DNA of 32,883 bases from Candidatus Tidjanibacter gallistercoris (GTDB lineage: Bacteria > Bacteroidota > Bacteroidia > Bacteroidales > Rikenellaceae), in NCBI GenBank assembly GCA_019114205.1, contig DXFY01000001.1:1-32883 (forward strand). The letters are read 5' to 3'. Positions 23,500-32,850 of the stretch are shown here, in pieces. The notes under the pieces are model-generated. The model was not told the origin of the DNA. It saw only the letters and a list, made by a program, of their open reading frames with translations, and ran no database searches. The translations under genes and the position numbers were made by a program. Numbering within the stretch: position 1 is the stretch's first letter; the number at the start of each line of letters is the position of its first letter.

Positions 23500-25611
23500 T
23501 CATGAAATCATGCCGAAATCCATCCCGCCCTGATTGACATACCGTTCTTTCAGTGCGGCCAGCAGTCTGTGCTCCGGCAGGGAGAGAGCCGGGTCCGCAG
23601 CCAGCAGGTCGGCAGCCACCCGACGGGCATACTCGACCACCGCCGCATCCTTCGCCAGCGATGCGATTTTCAGTTCAAATGCCGTGCCGCTCTGCTGGGT
23701 ACCGGCGATGTCGCCCGCCCCGCGGAGCTTGAGGTCGAGTTCCGACAGACGGAACCCGTCGTTCGTCTCGACCATGGCATCGAGCCGTGCACGCGCCTCG
23801 CGCGAGAGTTTGTCGCCGCTCATCAGAATGCAGTAGGACTGTGCGGCGCCTCGTCCCACCCGCCCGCGCAGCTGGTGCAGTTGGGAGAGCCCGAACCGTT
23901 CGGCACTCTCGATGACCATTACCGTGGCATTCGGTACATCCACTCCGACCTCTATCACCGACGTGGCGACCATTATCTGCGTCTCCCCGTCCCGGAATGC
24001 CTTCATCCCCGCCTCTTTTTCGTCGGACGTCAGCTTGCCGTGGACGACCGACAGCCGGTAATGCGGCAGGGGAAACTCGCGCGACATCGTCTCGAAACCG
24101 TCGTACAGGTCTTTGTAGTCCATCTTCTCGGACTCCTTGATGAGCGGATAGACGACGTACACCTGCCGCCCGCGGGCAATTTCTCCGCGCAGGAATCCGA
24201 ACAGCTTCATGCGCTGCGAATCGTACAGGTGCCGGGTCAGGATGGGCTTGCGGCCGGGCGGCAGTTCGTCGATGACCGACACGTCCAGGTCGCCGTACAG
24301 CGTCATCGCCAGCGTCCGCGGAATAGGCGTCGCCGTCATCACGAGCACGTGGGGCGGCCGGCTGTTCTTCGTCCACATCCGTGCCCGCTGCTCCACCCCG
24401 AAGCGGTGCTGTTCGTCTATCACCACCAGGCCGAGGTTGTCGAACTGCACGCGCTCCTCGATGAGCGCATGGGTGCCGACGAGCAGGTGCAGCCGTCCGG
24501 AAGCAAGTTCGGAAAGCACGATATCCCGCTCCCGCTTCTTCGTCGAACCGGTCAGCACGGCCACCCGGACGCCCAATCCTTCGACCAACTTCGACACCGA
24601 CGCATAATGCTGGCGGGCGAGCAGCTCCGTGGGAACCATCATGCAGGCCTGAAACCCATTGTCGGCGGCAAGCAGCATGGCCATCAGCGCCACCAGCGTC
24701 TTGCCGCTTCCCACGTCGCCCTGCAACAGGCGGTTCATCTGGTGTCCCGTAACCGTATCGGCACGTATCTCCTTCACCACCCGTTTCTGGGCGTCAGTAA
24801 GTTCGAAAGGCAGCTTCGTCCGGTAAAAACCGTTGAAAAACTCCCCGACACGGGGGAAATAGAAACCGTCGGCGGCCGTGGTACGGGTGACGCGCCGCGA
24901 CAGAATGGCTAGCTGGATGCCGAGCAGTTCCTCGAACTTGAGCCGGTACTCCGCCTGCCGGAGCAACTCCTGCGACCGGGGAAAATGAATGTTGCGGAGC
25001 GCCTCCTGCAGCGGTAGCAGTCTGTGGGCCGCGACGACCTCCTGAGGCAGCGTCTCGGTAATGTGCCCCTGCACCTGCTCCCACAGGTTGCAGACGAGCT
25101 TGTGGATTCCTCTGGAACCGAGCTGGACGCCGGAGAGCTTTTCGGTCGAACCGTATACCCCCTGCAACCCGCCGACAGGACGGTTCACCAGTGCCTCGAC
25201 CAGGTCGATTTCGGGGTGTACGAAGGAGAGTTCGCCACGGAAAAACGCGGGACGTCCGAACACGAGGTATTCGCGCCCCGCCTCGATGCGCTGTTCTATC
25301 CATTTCGTACCGCTGAACCACACCAAATCGGCCGTACCCGAACCGTCCGACACGAAGACGCGCAGGCGTCGCTTGCGCCCCTCGCCTTCGTAGGCCATGC
25401 CCGTAACACGCGCCCGCACCTGGATGTAGGCCGGCACATCCGGGCCGATTTCGCCGATTCGGAACACCTTCGTACGGTCCACATACCGGAAGGGAAAATA
25501 GTAAAGCAGGTCGCCGAAGGTGCGTATGTTCAACTCGCGCGCGAGCAGTCCCGCACGCTTCTCGCCCACACCGGGCAGAAATTTGATATCGCAGTCGAGC
25601 GCAGCAGCCAT
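23500..25611 (-). CDS. recG: ATP-dependent DNA helicase RecG
   Basis: 703 residues, normal RecG length. A cytoplasmic helicase that remodels stalled replication forks and branched recombination intermediates. An N-terminal wedge region (with IKFLPGVGEKRA at the start and V-RARVTG OB-fold strands) is followed by the helicase core: Walker A QGDVGSGKT (298-305 for GDVGSGKT), DEQH box (399-402, in VIDEQHRFG), motif III MTATPIPRT, and GRVGRG near the C-terminus. The start at 25611 (MAAALDCDIKFLPG) is the family's usual one; the frame is open further upstream without family similarity. A -7 box (TATTTTTG, 25643-25636) is 25 bases upstream. Confidence 0.96.
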   Translation of the reverse strand: MAAALDCDIKFLPGVGEKRAGLLARELNIRTFGDLLYYFPFRYVDRTKVFRIGEIGPDVPAYIQVRARVTGMAYEGEGRKRRLRVFVSDGSGTADLVWFSGTKWIEQRIEAGREYLVFGRPAFFRGELSFVHPEIDLVEALVNRPVGGLQGVYGSTEKLSGVQLGSRGIHKLVCNLWEQVQGHITETLPQEVVAAHRLLPLQEALRNIHFPRSQELLRQAEYRLKFEELLGIQLAILSRRVTRTTAADGFYFPRVGEFFNGFYRTKLPFELTDAQKRVVKEIRADTVTGHQMNRLLQGDVGSGKTLVALMAMLLAADNGFQACMMVPTELLARQHYASVSKLVEGLGVRVAVLTGSTKKRERDIVLSELASGRLHLLVGTHALIEERVQFDNLGLVVIDEQHRFGVEQRARMWTKNSRPPHVLVMTATPIPRTLAMTLYGDLDVSVIDELPPGRKPILTRHLYDSQRMKLFGFLRGEIARGRQVYVVYPLIKESEKMDYKDLYDGFETMSREFPLPHYRLSVVHGKLTSDEKEAGMKAFRDGETQIMVATSVIEVGVDVPNATVMVIESAERFGLSQLHQLRGRVGRGAAQSYCILMSGDKLSREARARLDAMVETNDGFRLSELDLKLRGAGDIAGTQQSGTAFELKIASLAKDAAVVEYARRVAADLLAADPALSLPEHRLLAALKERYVNQGGMDFGMIS

Positions 25612-25635
25612 TTTGCAGCAATCCGTTTCCGCTAC

Positions 25636-25643
25636 CAAAAATA
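25636..25643 (-). promoter_or_regulatory. -7 box of recG
   Basis: TATTTTTG on the minus strand, giving a leader of only about 18 bases. Confidence 0.4.
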
Positions 25644-25811
25644 CGAAGAATTTCCGGCAAACCGCGCGCCTTCCCCTTTGCCGGCAGCAGACCGAGGAAT
25701 CCCCCGGCCGCATGCGCTCCTTCCGGCCTCCGGCCCGCCGCCGGAAGCGCGCGGCGTTCTCCCACTGTCGTTAATGCCGCCGGAAGGAGCACATCGCTGC
25801 CGCTTTTACAC

Positions 25812-25819
25812 TATTTTTG
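25812..25819 (+). promoter_or_regulatory. -7 box of ispG
   Basis: TATTTTTG on the plus strand, 37 bases before the ispG start. Confidence 0.45.
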
Positions 25820-25856
25820 CAACGACGGGGGTGCAAGAACCCGTCACTGCAAGAAA

Positions 25857-27449
25857 ATGGATAACGAAAAGAACGAAACGCTCGGACGCGCCTGGACCGA
25901 GGCCACATCGGGTGCGCGGCGCCGAAGCCGCGAGACACCCATCGGAAGCGTGCGCATCGGGGGTACGAATTCCGTCGCGGTACAGTCGATGACAGACCGC
26001 GATACGAACGACACGCAGGCATGCATCGCACAAATCGGCCGCATCCGGGAAGCCGGGTGCCGCATCGTGCGGCTCACCACGCAGGGGCTCCGGGAAGCCG
26101 CAAGCATGCAAACGATTGCCGGCGAAGTGCGGCGCCGGTGGCCCGACACCGCACTCGTGGCCGACGTGCACTTCCTGCCCCAAGTGGCCGACGCCGTCGC
26201 GTCATGCGCGGACAAGGTTCGGATAAATCCCGGCAACTACAACGACCGCGGGGGCAACTTCGAGGCGCTGCTGGAAAAGTGCCGGCAAAACGGCACGACG
26301 CTGCGCATCGGCGTGAACCACGGTTCGCTGTCGCCGCGTATGGCCGCCCGCTATGGCGACACGCCGGAAGGGATGGTGGAGTCGGCCATGGAATACCTGC
26401 GCGTCTGCCGGCAGGAGGGCTTCGACCGGGTGGCCGTTTCGATGAAATCGAGCAACACGCGCGTCATGGTACACGCCTACCGCATGCTCGTCGCCGCCAT
26501 GCACCTCGAAGGGATGGACTTTCCGCTCCACCTCGGCGTAACGGAAGCGGGCAGCGGACGGGAGGGACGCATCAAGTCGGCCGTCGGCATCGGTGCGCTT
26601 CTGGCCGACGGTGTGGGCGACACCATACGGGTTTCGCTGACCGAACCGCCCGAAAACGAAATTCCTGTCGCACGGAGCATTGCAGACTATTTCGCCGCAC
26701 GCACCGCAGCACCGGGTATGCAGCGCCGGGGACAGGATGCGCTGCGCACCCCCTTCTCCTATTCGCGCCGTCCCACCGTTGCGGTCGGCAGAGTCGGCGG
26801 GGAGGGCATTCCCCTACTCCGCACGGAACTGACACCCGACGAATGCATGGCCCTGCGCGAAGGACGCATCGCCCTCCTCGACGCGACGGGCGACAACCCC
26901 GTGGAGGCGTGGCGCGAAGCAATCGCCCGCATGGATGCCTGCGGCGACCGCCGGCCCGTGCTGCTCAAACGCAGCTATGCGGACGACCTGCCCGACCTCA
27001 CCATAAAGGCTGCGGCCGACTTCGGCGTCATGTTCATCGACGGACTCGCCGACGGAATATGGATAGAAAGCGACCGGGGCGCCGCACAGGACGAACTGGA
27101 CGGCATCGCCCGCGACATATTGCAGGCTTCGCGGGCACGCATGAGCAAGACGGAGTTCATCTCGTGTCCCGGCTGCGGCAGGACGCTCTATGCGCTTCAG
27201 GATACGCTCGCCGCCGTCAAGGAACGGCTGTCGCACCTGAAGGGGCTGAAAATAGCGGTCATGGGATGTATCGTGAACGGGCCCGGCGAGATGGCGGACG
27301 CCGACTATGGATATGTAGGCGCCGCACCGGGCCGCATATCGCTCTACCGCGGAAGGGAAGCGGTGCGCCGCAACATCCCGCAGGAAGAAGCCATCGACGC
27401 ACTCATCGAACTGCTTCGGTCGGACGGTCGCTGGACCGACCCCGAATAA
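25857..27449 (+). CDS. ispG: 4-hydroxy-3-methylbut-2-enyl diphosphate synthase
   Basis: 530 residues. Catalyses the reductive ring opening of MEcPP to HMBPP in the non-mevalonate isoprenoid pathway, using a 4Fe-4S cluster. The N-terminal TIM barrel is recognised by IGGTNSVAVQSMTDRDTNDT, KVRINPGN and RIGVNHGSLS. The cluster-binding C-terminal domain shows CPGCGR (Cys437, Cys440), MGCIVNGPGE (Cys471, Glu478). The protein is about 150 residues longer than the E. coli form because of a middle domain between barrel and cluster domain (roughly 285-425), as known for plant and Bacteroidetes/Chlorobi IspG. Divergent from recG; the start follows the -7 box closely. Confidence 0.96.
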   Translation: MDNEKNETLGRAWTEATSGARRRSRETPIGSVRIGGTNSVAVQSMTDRDTNDTQACIAQIGRIREAGCRIVRLTTQGLREAASMQTIAGEVRRRWPDTALVADVHFLPQVADAVASCADKVRINPGNYNDRGGNFEALLEKCRQNGTTLRIGVNHGSLSPRMAARYGDTPEGMVESAMEYLRVCRQEGFDRVAVSMKSSNTRVMVHAYRMLVAAMHLEGMDFPLHLGVTEAGSGREGRIKSAVGIGALLADGVGDTIRVSLTEPPENEIPVARSIADYFAARTAAPGMQRRGQDALRTPFSYSRRPTVAVGRVGGEGIPLLRTELTPDECMALREGRIALLDATGDNPVEAWREAIARMDACGDRRPVLLKRSYADDLPDLTIKAAADFGVMFIDGLADGIWIESDRGAAQDELDGIARDILQASRARMSKTEFISCPGCGRTLYALQDTLAAVKERLSHLKGLKIAVMGCIVNGPGEMADADYGYVGAAPGRISLYRGREAVRRNIPQEEAIDALIELLRSDGRWTDPE

Positions 27450-27902
27450 CCGACTGCCCGGCAGCCTGCCCGTACCTGCAATGCCGCATGCGGAAGGCAG
27501 CCGGCGCAAACGCCCTTCTCCGAGAGGGACGATGCGCCGCGCCTTCCGCAGCAACCACCGTCCCGCGGCGGACCCCCGTCATCCGGCAACCGCCCCGACG
27601 AAACAACGGTCTTACGTCGCACCAGGACGTCCGCCCGGCGACAACCGCTCTGTTACCGGAGCAGAAAAGCACCGCGACCACTCCGCTCCGTACAGCAAAT
27701 AACCGCGGCCGCAGCAGGCCATGCGCGACACACGTCCGTACGTGCTGCACCGCAGCAGCAAAACGGCACGGCCGTGCCGGACGAAAGATACCGCAAGCCG
27801 ATTGCCGCAGGACGCGATACATTCCCCCACCGGCAAGCCTGCCGGGGTAACCGCAACAGGCGACATACGCCACCAAAACGATACCGCACGATACACGAAA
27901 AA
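27450..27902. other. Gene-free spacer with long hairpin
   Basis: 453 GC-rich bases between ispG and the WbqC-family gene. Except for the inverted repeat at 27489-27550, I see no gene or RNA. The open frame upstream of 27903 lacks family resemblance. Confidence 0.5.
27489..27550 (+). terminator. Long imperfect hairpin after ispG
   Basis: Outer arms TGCGGAAGGC/GCCTTCCGCA (27489-27498, 27541-27550), second stem GGCGCA/TGCGCC (27503-27508, 27533-27538), inner CCCT/AGGG. No T-run follows, so it could be a transcript-end structure or a structured RNA; termination is a guess. Confidence 0.45.
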
Positions 27903-28514
27903 ATGACCATACTGCCGCTGACATACCTCGGAAACACCGAATATTTCCGCTTCCTCTGGAATGGAGACTGCGTGATAGACCTCTACGAAAACTATGTAAA
28001 ACAGAGCTACCGCAACCGCTGCGACATTCTGACGGCCGGCGGAACGGCTTCGCTCACCGTCCCTGTCGTCAAGGGGGGCAGTCGCCACAAGAAGCCCGTG
28101 CGCGACATGCGCATCGACAACTCCAGACGCTGGCAGCATCAGCACTGGATGACGCTCCTCTCCGCTTACAGGAACTCCCCCTATTTCGACCACTACCGCT
28201 CCCGGTTCGAACCGTTCTACCGAAGAGAGTTCGCTTTTCTGGCCGACTGGAACACGGCCCTGCTGGAAACCGTTACGGATATCCTCGGCAACCCGTTTCC
28301 GTTGGTTTACAGCGAATCGTACATCGAGGCGGAGGTCGGCGACTGCGACCTGCGTCCCTCATTCGAACCCGTGAAGGAGAAGGAGCGCCGCACGGGCGAG
28401 CGCCCATACGAGCAGGTCTTCTCCGACCGGTTCCCGTTCACCGCGTGTCTGTCGGTCATCGACCTGCTGTTTTGCGAAGGGCCTGCGGCGCACGAATTTC
28501 TCTCGCAGCAATAA
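27903..28514 (+). CDS. WbqC-family protein
   Basis: 203 residues from the ATG at 27903, which begins MTILPLTYLGNTEYFRFL, the usual start of the family. Landmarks: E-N-Y-VKQSYRNRC, LTVPVVKGGSRHK, I-D-NSRRWQHQHWMTLLSAYRNSPYFDHYRSRFE. WbqC-like proteins occur in O-antigen or sugar biosynthesis gene clusters in some bacteria, but many Bacteroidetes carry a stand-alone copy; the reaction is not established. No other surface-polysaccharide gene is nearby, so context adds nothing specific. Confidence 0.9.
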   Translation: MTILPLTYLGNTEYFRFLWNGDCVIDLYENYVKQSYRNRCDILTAGGTASLTVPVVKGGSRHKKPVRDMRIDNSRRWQHQHWMTLLSAYRNSPYFDHYRSRFEPFYRREFAFLADWNTALLETVTDILGNPFPLVYSESYIEAEVGDCDLRPSFEPVKEKERRTGERPYEQVFSDRFPFTACLSVIDLLFCEGPAAHEFLSQQ

Positions 28515-28712
28515 CTCTGTAAAATACGACCGAACGCCCCGCGCGGCGGGCGGCGAAAATATACGGCATCCGTTCGTCGCCGCAAAGCCGGAGAGCATCC
28601 CTCCGGCAAAACGACGATGTTCAGGCCATCTCTCCGGCCCCGGCTACATCCATCTTATGACTCGCCGCACTATCGGTTGACACTGTCCGGCTATAACCCA
28701 AAATACAAAAAA

Positions 28713-28742
28713 CGGCGGCAGAAGAAGATTCTTCCGCCGCCG
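28713..28742 (-). terminator. Intrinsic terminator after 28765-30228 gene
   Basis: Arms CGGCGGC-A-GAAGAA / TTCTTC-C-GCCGCCG (28713-28726 with 28729-28742, one mismatch), followed on the minus strand by TTTTTTGTATTTTG. Confidence 0.92.
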
Positions 28743-28764
28743 CATAATTGCCGTTACCTCAAGG

Positions 28765-30228
28765 TTACAAAGTCGGCCCCAGATACCAGTTAGGAGCAAC
28801 TACCATCAACTCGGTGGATTCGAGCGTCGCACCCCAGAAGAAATTCTGGTCGGGTGTCAGGTACACGAGGAAACCGGTAGGCAGATACACTCCGTACTTA
28901 TCGAATACATAATCCTTCAACGTACCGAGCGATTCACCGGTCTCTATCTTCACTACCTGAGTGTTGCTGGTGTACATGGACGGAGTACCAATGAACCCGA
29001 TACCGTCATCCGTAACGACCATACCGGAACCGTCGCCGTATTCTTCGAAAATATAGGTCTTGTTATCCACCACATTATAGAATGCCGGATACAATGCCTC
29101 TTCAATCTGGTTGCCTTCATTTACCGAAGTTTCAGTCCTCCAAGTACCGGCAATCCATTCGCCGTTGGGACTTATCTGATACTGACCGCTCCAGCTAATC
29201 ATACCGTTTACAATATTGTAATCGTACGTACCGCCATAGCCGTCGGGACGCTGGATGGTCGTAACTTTCCGCTGGTCTTCACCTACGAAATGTACCTTTC
29301 TCTCTGCATCCCAATAAATCATGCCGCAGTCCTTGTTGTCCCACGTGGTACCGTAGATAATGCTGCCGTCCGTGGACATGCCGCGGGCCATCAGGTCGAA
29401 ATCGCCGTCCTCGCCGTAGGGCTGGTTACGGAATCCCGCTTTCGGCAGGGGAAGCATTTCGGTATTACCGTTTTGGTTTACAAGGGGCCTACAATGGCCG
29501 TTTTCGCTTACCCATCCTACCCACATTGAACCGTCCGCCGACACATTGCTGATTCCGAGCGAAGCTCCGTCAAAACCGCTGGCTTCGGCCGAATAATAGT
29601 CTTTTTCATTCACGTCGAAAACCTTCATTCCGCCCAGACCGCCGTCCACGGCATACAGCAACCCGGTATCGGTCATGCACTGTACCGAAGTAAGCACCAT
29701 GAGCGATTCGGGATACGGACCAAGTACCGTCCTCTCGTCTGTATCGAGATTAATGAAAACGATATTGTCAACCGAACCGCCCGTATTCGTGTCGGATACG
29801 GAATAATAACCACCGGCCCATTTGGCATTCGGAGAAACTACCGAAGAGTGCAAATCAGCGAGTTTCCGGAAACGCATGGGAAGACCGTCATCGCCGAGCT
29901 GGATGACCGTAATCGTTTGTTGTGCGCTGCCGGCATTTACCTCTACGGTAGCCGTCCTTTCGAGGCCGTCGATATTGTCTTCTACCGTAAGCATCAGTTT
30001 ATCTCCCGACTCTTCGGCCTTTAACCAAGATGCAGTGGAAGTAGCGGTCCAATCGACCGGGGAAGCTTCCACAGTTATGGAATAAGGTTCGTTGCCTTCA
30101 TACTGGAAAGTAATACTTGCATCGCTCAGATACACGTACTGCTTTTCCGACGGTTCTTTGGAACAGCCGCTCATTACCAAGGCCGTACCGCAAAGAACCA
30201 TAATCAGTTTCGATAAGATGTTTTTCAT
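28765..30228 (-). CDS. BACON-domain lipoprotein with seven HAF-like propeller motifs (dispersed paralog)
   Basis: 487 residues. Lipobox MSGC with Cys22, then SKEPSEK. BACON domain at about 30-113 with T-A-S-W core and VIQLGDDG end. Seven blade-like motifs: VSPNAKWAGG, MTDTGLLYA, VSADGSMWVG, MSTDGSIIYG, ISPNGEWIAG, VTDDGIGFIG and a degenerate LTPDQNFFWG. Shares LGPYPESLM, LMARGMSTDG and VHFVGEDQRKV with the array genes; its fourth-to-fifth blade segment (GGTYDYNIVNGMISW) is nearest 657-2138. It lies more than 20 kb from the array, with housekeeping genes between, and downstream of a different lipoprotein gene. The end (NWYLGPTL) is the family's closing strand. Ligand unknown. Confidence 0.9.
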   Translation of the reverse strand: MKNILSKLIMVLCGTALVMSGCSKEPSEKQYVYLSDASITFQYEGNEPYSITVEASPVDWTATSTASWLKAEESGDKLMLTVEDNIDGLERTATVEVNAGSAQQTITVIQLGDDGLPMRFRKLADLHSSVVSPNAKWAGGYYSVSDTNTGGSVDNIVFINLDTDERTVLGPYPESLMVLTSVQCMTDTGLLYAVDGGLGGMKVFDVNEKDYYSAEASGFDGASLGISNVSADGSMWVGWVSENGHCRPLVNQNGNTEMLPLPKAGFRNQPYGEDGDFDLMARGMSTDGSIIYGTTWDNKDCGMIYWDAERKVHFVGEDQRKVTTIQRPDGYGGTYDYNIVNGMISWSGQYQISPNGEWIAGTWRTETSVNEGNQIEEALYPAFYNVVDNKTYIFEEYGDGSGMVVTDDGIGFIGTPSMYTSNTQVVKIETGESLGTLKDYVFDKYGVYLPTGFLVYLTPDQNFFWGATLESTELMVVAPNWYLGPTL

Positions 30229-30294
30229 AGTACAATATTATAGTGTAATGGAATTGGAATCGTTCTTACTTTCCCTTATCTTATGAGAGGCCCG

Positions 30295-30302
30295 CAAATG
30301 TA
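30295..30302 (-). promoter_or_regulatory. -7 box of 28765-30228 gene
   Basis: TACATTTG on the minus strand, 67 bases before the start codon. The upstream AT-rich stretch has no exact TTG at 19-21 bases. Confidence 0.5.
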
Positions 30303-30684
30303 ATAAGAAAAAATAATATATAAAAACACCTATGTATTAATTACAAGTTTTTTCTTAAATAACGGCCGTGTTTTTACATACTATGAATAATTACAACAGC
30401 GGAGTACATATATATTTATCTGCTTCTTTATTGCTATAAATAAAACGCGCCATACGCTCCGAATATTATATAAATGAAAGAATTCGTGCTTCATGGCACA
30501 CAGGTTCTCCCAACAAACCGGTACGGACACCCGCATCGTTCCCGCCCCCTTCTTTCCGGGCTTTCGCCCGTCCTTCTCCCCGATTTCCCTTCGCACAGAA
30601 CGGAGAGAAGGTAAATACCGCAGCACGGTTCGTACCCGTTCCGAAAGGGCATCCGCAGCAAGTGCGAACGAAACAAATACGAAA

Positions 30685-30713
30685 GCGGGACTGTCCTTTC
30701 GGAACGGTCCCGC
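30685..30713 (-). terminator. Terminator after 30741-32216 gene
   Basis: Arms GCGGGAC/GTCCCGC with an imperfect inner stem and GAAA loop, then TTTCGTATTTGTTTCG on the minus strand; 28 bases after the stop. Confidence 0.8.
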
Positions 30714-30740
30714 CTGCGTGTTCAATCGATACTTTCGAAA

Positions 30741-32216
30741 TTATTCCACGGGAATCGTGAACGGTTCGCTGAGCGCTACCGCATCTGCCCAACCACCCTC
30801 GATGGGACCGTTTTCGTTCATTGCGAGCACACCGACATAGAGCGTAGCACCGGGAACAGCATCAGTCTTTTGCTCATCCTCGGAGAATACATAATTGTTT
30901 TCGATAGCCTTCCCGGCCGGATTGTAGCACCATGCGAGATTCAGATAGTCGGTAATCATCTTATTCTTCAACGCTTCCATATCACCCTTAATCTCGTTCT
31001 CCCAATAGTTGCCGCTCACAAGGTCGTAGAAGAATGCCCTCGTATTATCGGAAGTGTAGCTGATGGAAATATCGAGTCCCTCCGCCGTTACGTTCGATGT
31101 CGTAATCGTGAAGTCGGATGCATCGGGAAGCGCCGCACTGCTGTTGAATGCAGGGGTCGTATTCTTGAACTTCTTCACGAGGTAGGGATTATACATTTCG
31201 TCGTAAGCCGTTACATATACGTCGAGCGGGTTTTCGAGTTCCAGGTCAACGGTTGTCATTTGGGCTTTCAGTTCCTCATTGACAGCGGTAGTGATACATG
31301 CTCCATAAGCGACAGAGCCGATGTTTTCGATATCCTTCCAAGAGTCGAACATATCGAGCAGCAGACCTTTCCAGTTGTTCACACCGAACATAGTACCGTC
31401 GGATGCGCCTTCGGGCTGCTGGTAGAGCACAAGCTGTTTGCAGAGTGCGTTCGGAGTAACCGTATATTCCTGCATGTAGAAGTCTTTGGGACCTTCTTCG
31501 AACACGAAGTTCGGGATTTCATCGCTGCCTTCCGAATAGGTAGTAATCGGAATTTCAAAAAGCTGGGTACTGCGGCCGCTGCGGTCCTGACCCTGGCAAT
31601 AGAATACGTATTCGGTATCCGGAACAAGGTCAAAATAGTTCTCGGCCCAGTCGAATACTTCGCTCTTGGTAGTGATGGCCTCCAGTTCGTCGTTCATGAA
31701 TGCTTCCTTGTCGTCAGCGGTTCCGAGCGCAAACTTATACGTGTAATAGTCGTTCGTATTGGTGATACGGAACGCCGCACTGTTGTCGCCTACATAATAG
31801 GCTTCCACGAGGAAGTCGGAAGAAGCCGTCTTGAAGCCATGAGCGCTCACGGGCCCTGCAGCCCCTTCTGCGTCATAAGCCATGGCATAAACCACATAGT
31901 ATTCGCCGGCTTCGAGGTCCGACCAAGAATAGGTTACTTCCTGGTTGGAGTCTTCACTCTGCATACCTACGATGTCGCCGTTTTCAAAATTCTCGCGGTC
32001 CTGGTCCGTACCGATGGCGAAGTTGTACTTGGCAGCCTTTTCGGTAGGAATGAACTTAACAGTTACATCGGACACACCCGGAGTACCTACGAATTCGATA
32101 GACACGGTGGGTTCGTCGAGGATTGTAACGGTGCCTTCCCCTTTCTTACAAGCTGTAAACAGCATACCCAGGGAAACGACCATCAAAACACACGGTTGAA
32201 TTAATAGTTTTTTCAT
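30741..32216 (-). CDS. Large lipoprotein with two repeated fibronectin-III-like domains
   Basis: 491 residues from the ATG at 32216, which opens a standard lipoprotein signal peptide (MKKLLIQPC... LFTAC, lipidated Cys23); the frame is open 12 codons further up but that would put MFFLKQLN before it. Two consecutive beta-sandwich-like segments, about residues 35-130 and 131-230, repeat the same pattern: an aromatic Y-N/K-F-A-I/L-GT-x-x-D-x-E-x-F stretch and a late L-x-P/A-x-T/E-Y-x-V-x-A/C-x-G/A-x-D motif. The last ~260 residues are a different region I do not recognise, with a third Ig-like part near DFTITTSNVTAEGLDISISY. A surface or outer-membrane binding protein is likely. Own promoter and terminator; next to a BACON lipoprotein gene on the same strand. 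Confidence 0.88.
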   Translation of the reverse strand: MKKLLIQPCVLMVVSLGMLFTACKKGEGTVTILDEPTVSIEFVGTPGVSDVTVKFIPTEKAAKYNFAIGTDQDRENFENGDIVGMQSEDSNQEVTYSWSDLEAGEYYVVYAMAYDAEGAAGPVSAHGFKTASSDFLVEAYYVGDNSAAFRITNTNDYYTYKFALGTADDKEAFMNDELEAITTKSEVFDWAENYFDLVPDTEYVFYCQGQDRSGRSTQLFEIPITTYSEGSDEIPNFVFEEGPKDFYMQEYTVTPNALCKQLVLYQQPEGASDGTMFGVNNWKGLLLDMFDSWKDIENIGSVAYGACITTAVNEELKAQMTTVDLELENPLDVYVTAYDEMYNPYLVKKFKNTTPAFNSSAALPDASDFTITTSNVTAEGLDISISYTSDNTRAFFYDLVSGNYWENEIKGDMEALKNKMITDYLNLAWCYNPAGKAIENNYVFSEDEQKTDAVPGATLYVGVLAMNENGPIEGGWADAVALSEPFTIPVE

Positions 32217-32343
32217 CTGCTTTTGAATATTTAGTTGTTTTAGGAAAAACACTTCATGTATTTCCGTTTATAAAAAGAGTTAATTATTCCTGTTCTTCAC
32301 ATGTTCTGCGCCCGGAACCGTTTCCGGCTCCTGCTTCACATTA

Positions 32344-32375
32344 CAAATATATTTACATTTTTTTTAAAATAACAA
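32344..32375 (-). promoter_or_regulatory. Bacteroidetes-type promoter of 30741-32216 gene
   Basis: Minus strand: TTG at 32375-32373, 21-base spacer, TATATTTG at 32351-32344, 128 bases before the start codon. A small hairpin (CCGGAA/TTCCGG, 32312-32327) would lie near the 5' end of the transcript. Confidence 0.65.
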
Positions 32376-32807
32376 TTTTACGGGGGTAAAATATTCGCCG
32401 AACTTCATTAATTTCCGCTCACCCGACAAAGTGTTCCGCGGCGGCGGCCCTTCGGAGACCGAACAAACGGCAGTCGGGCAACAGCTTAAGATATCCTCAC
32501 TATTATTAACGCCGGCGTATGCGGGTTTAGTATGAATCCGCCCCGATGTCCTCCGGGCGCACGCGCACGACCCGGAAGTTGCAATTTTCCGCAAATATAT
32601 AACTTTTTACCTATATACGTTCCACTGAACGTCATTAATGGTTCAAAAGATACGGCGAACCGTTTTTCCCGCTGTCCGGAACATCTTTTCTTCCATGCCG
32701 GCACCGCGGCCGTTCCCTCCGGCCGGAAGACGTTTACGATGTGTAACCCGGTCGCTGCACGTTTACGGGCATGGTGCAAACGCGCTTTCGGATACCCGGC
32801 AACAACG

Positions 32808-32842
32808 GTACAGCATGTATTCCCGGTCCCGGCATGCTGTAC
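32808..32842. repeat. Inverted repeat next to microsatellite
   Basis: GTACAGCATG (32808-32817) and CATGCTGTAC (32833-32842) pair perfectly around a 15-base GC-rich loop, nine bases before the tetranucleotide repeat. No T-run on either side. Confidence 0.7.
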
Positions 32843-32850
32843 GGCAGCAA

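Larger units (their letters stand above)
30229..30740. other. Gene-free spacer, AT-rich patch
   Basis: Bases 30295-30480 are strikingly AT-rich and include the -7 box of 28765-30228; the remainder holds the terminator of the next gene (30685-30713). No gene seen. Confidence 0.6.

Noticed and set aside
20329-23505. Two plus-strand open frames of about 500 codons (20329-21810 and 21835-23505)
   Set aside because: They run across convergent genes, terminators and spacers and oppose genes with signal peptides or membrane helices; translations are not protein-like.
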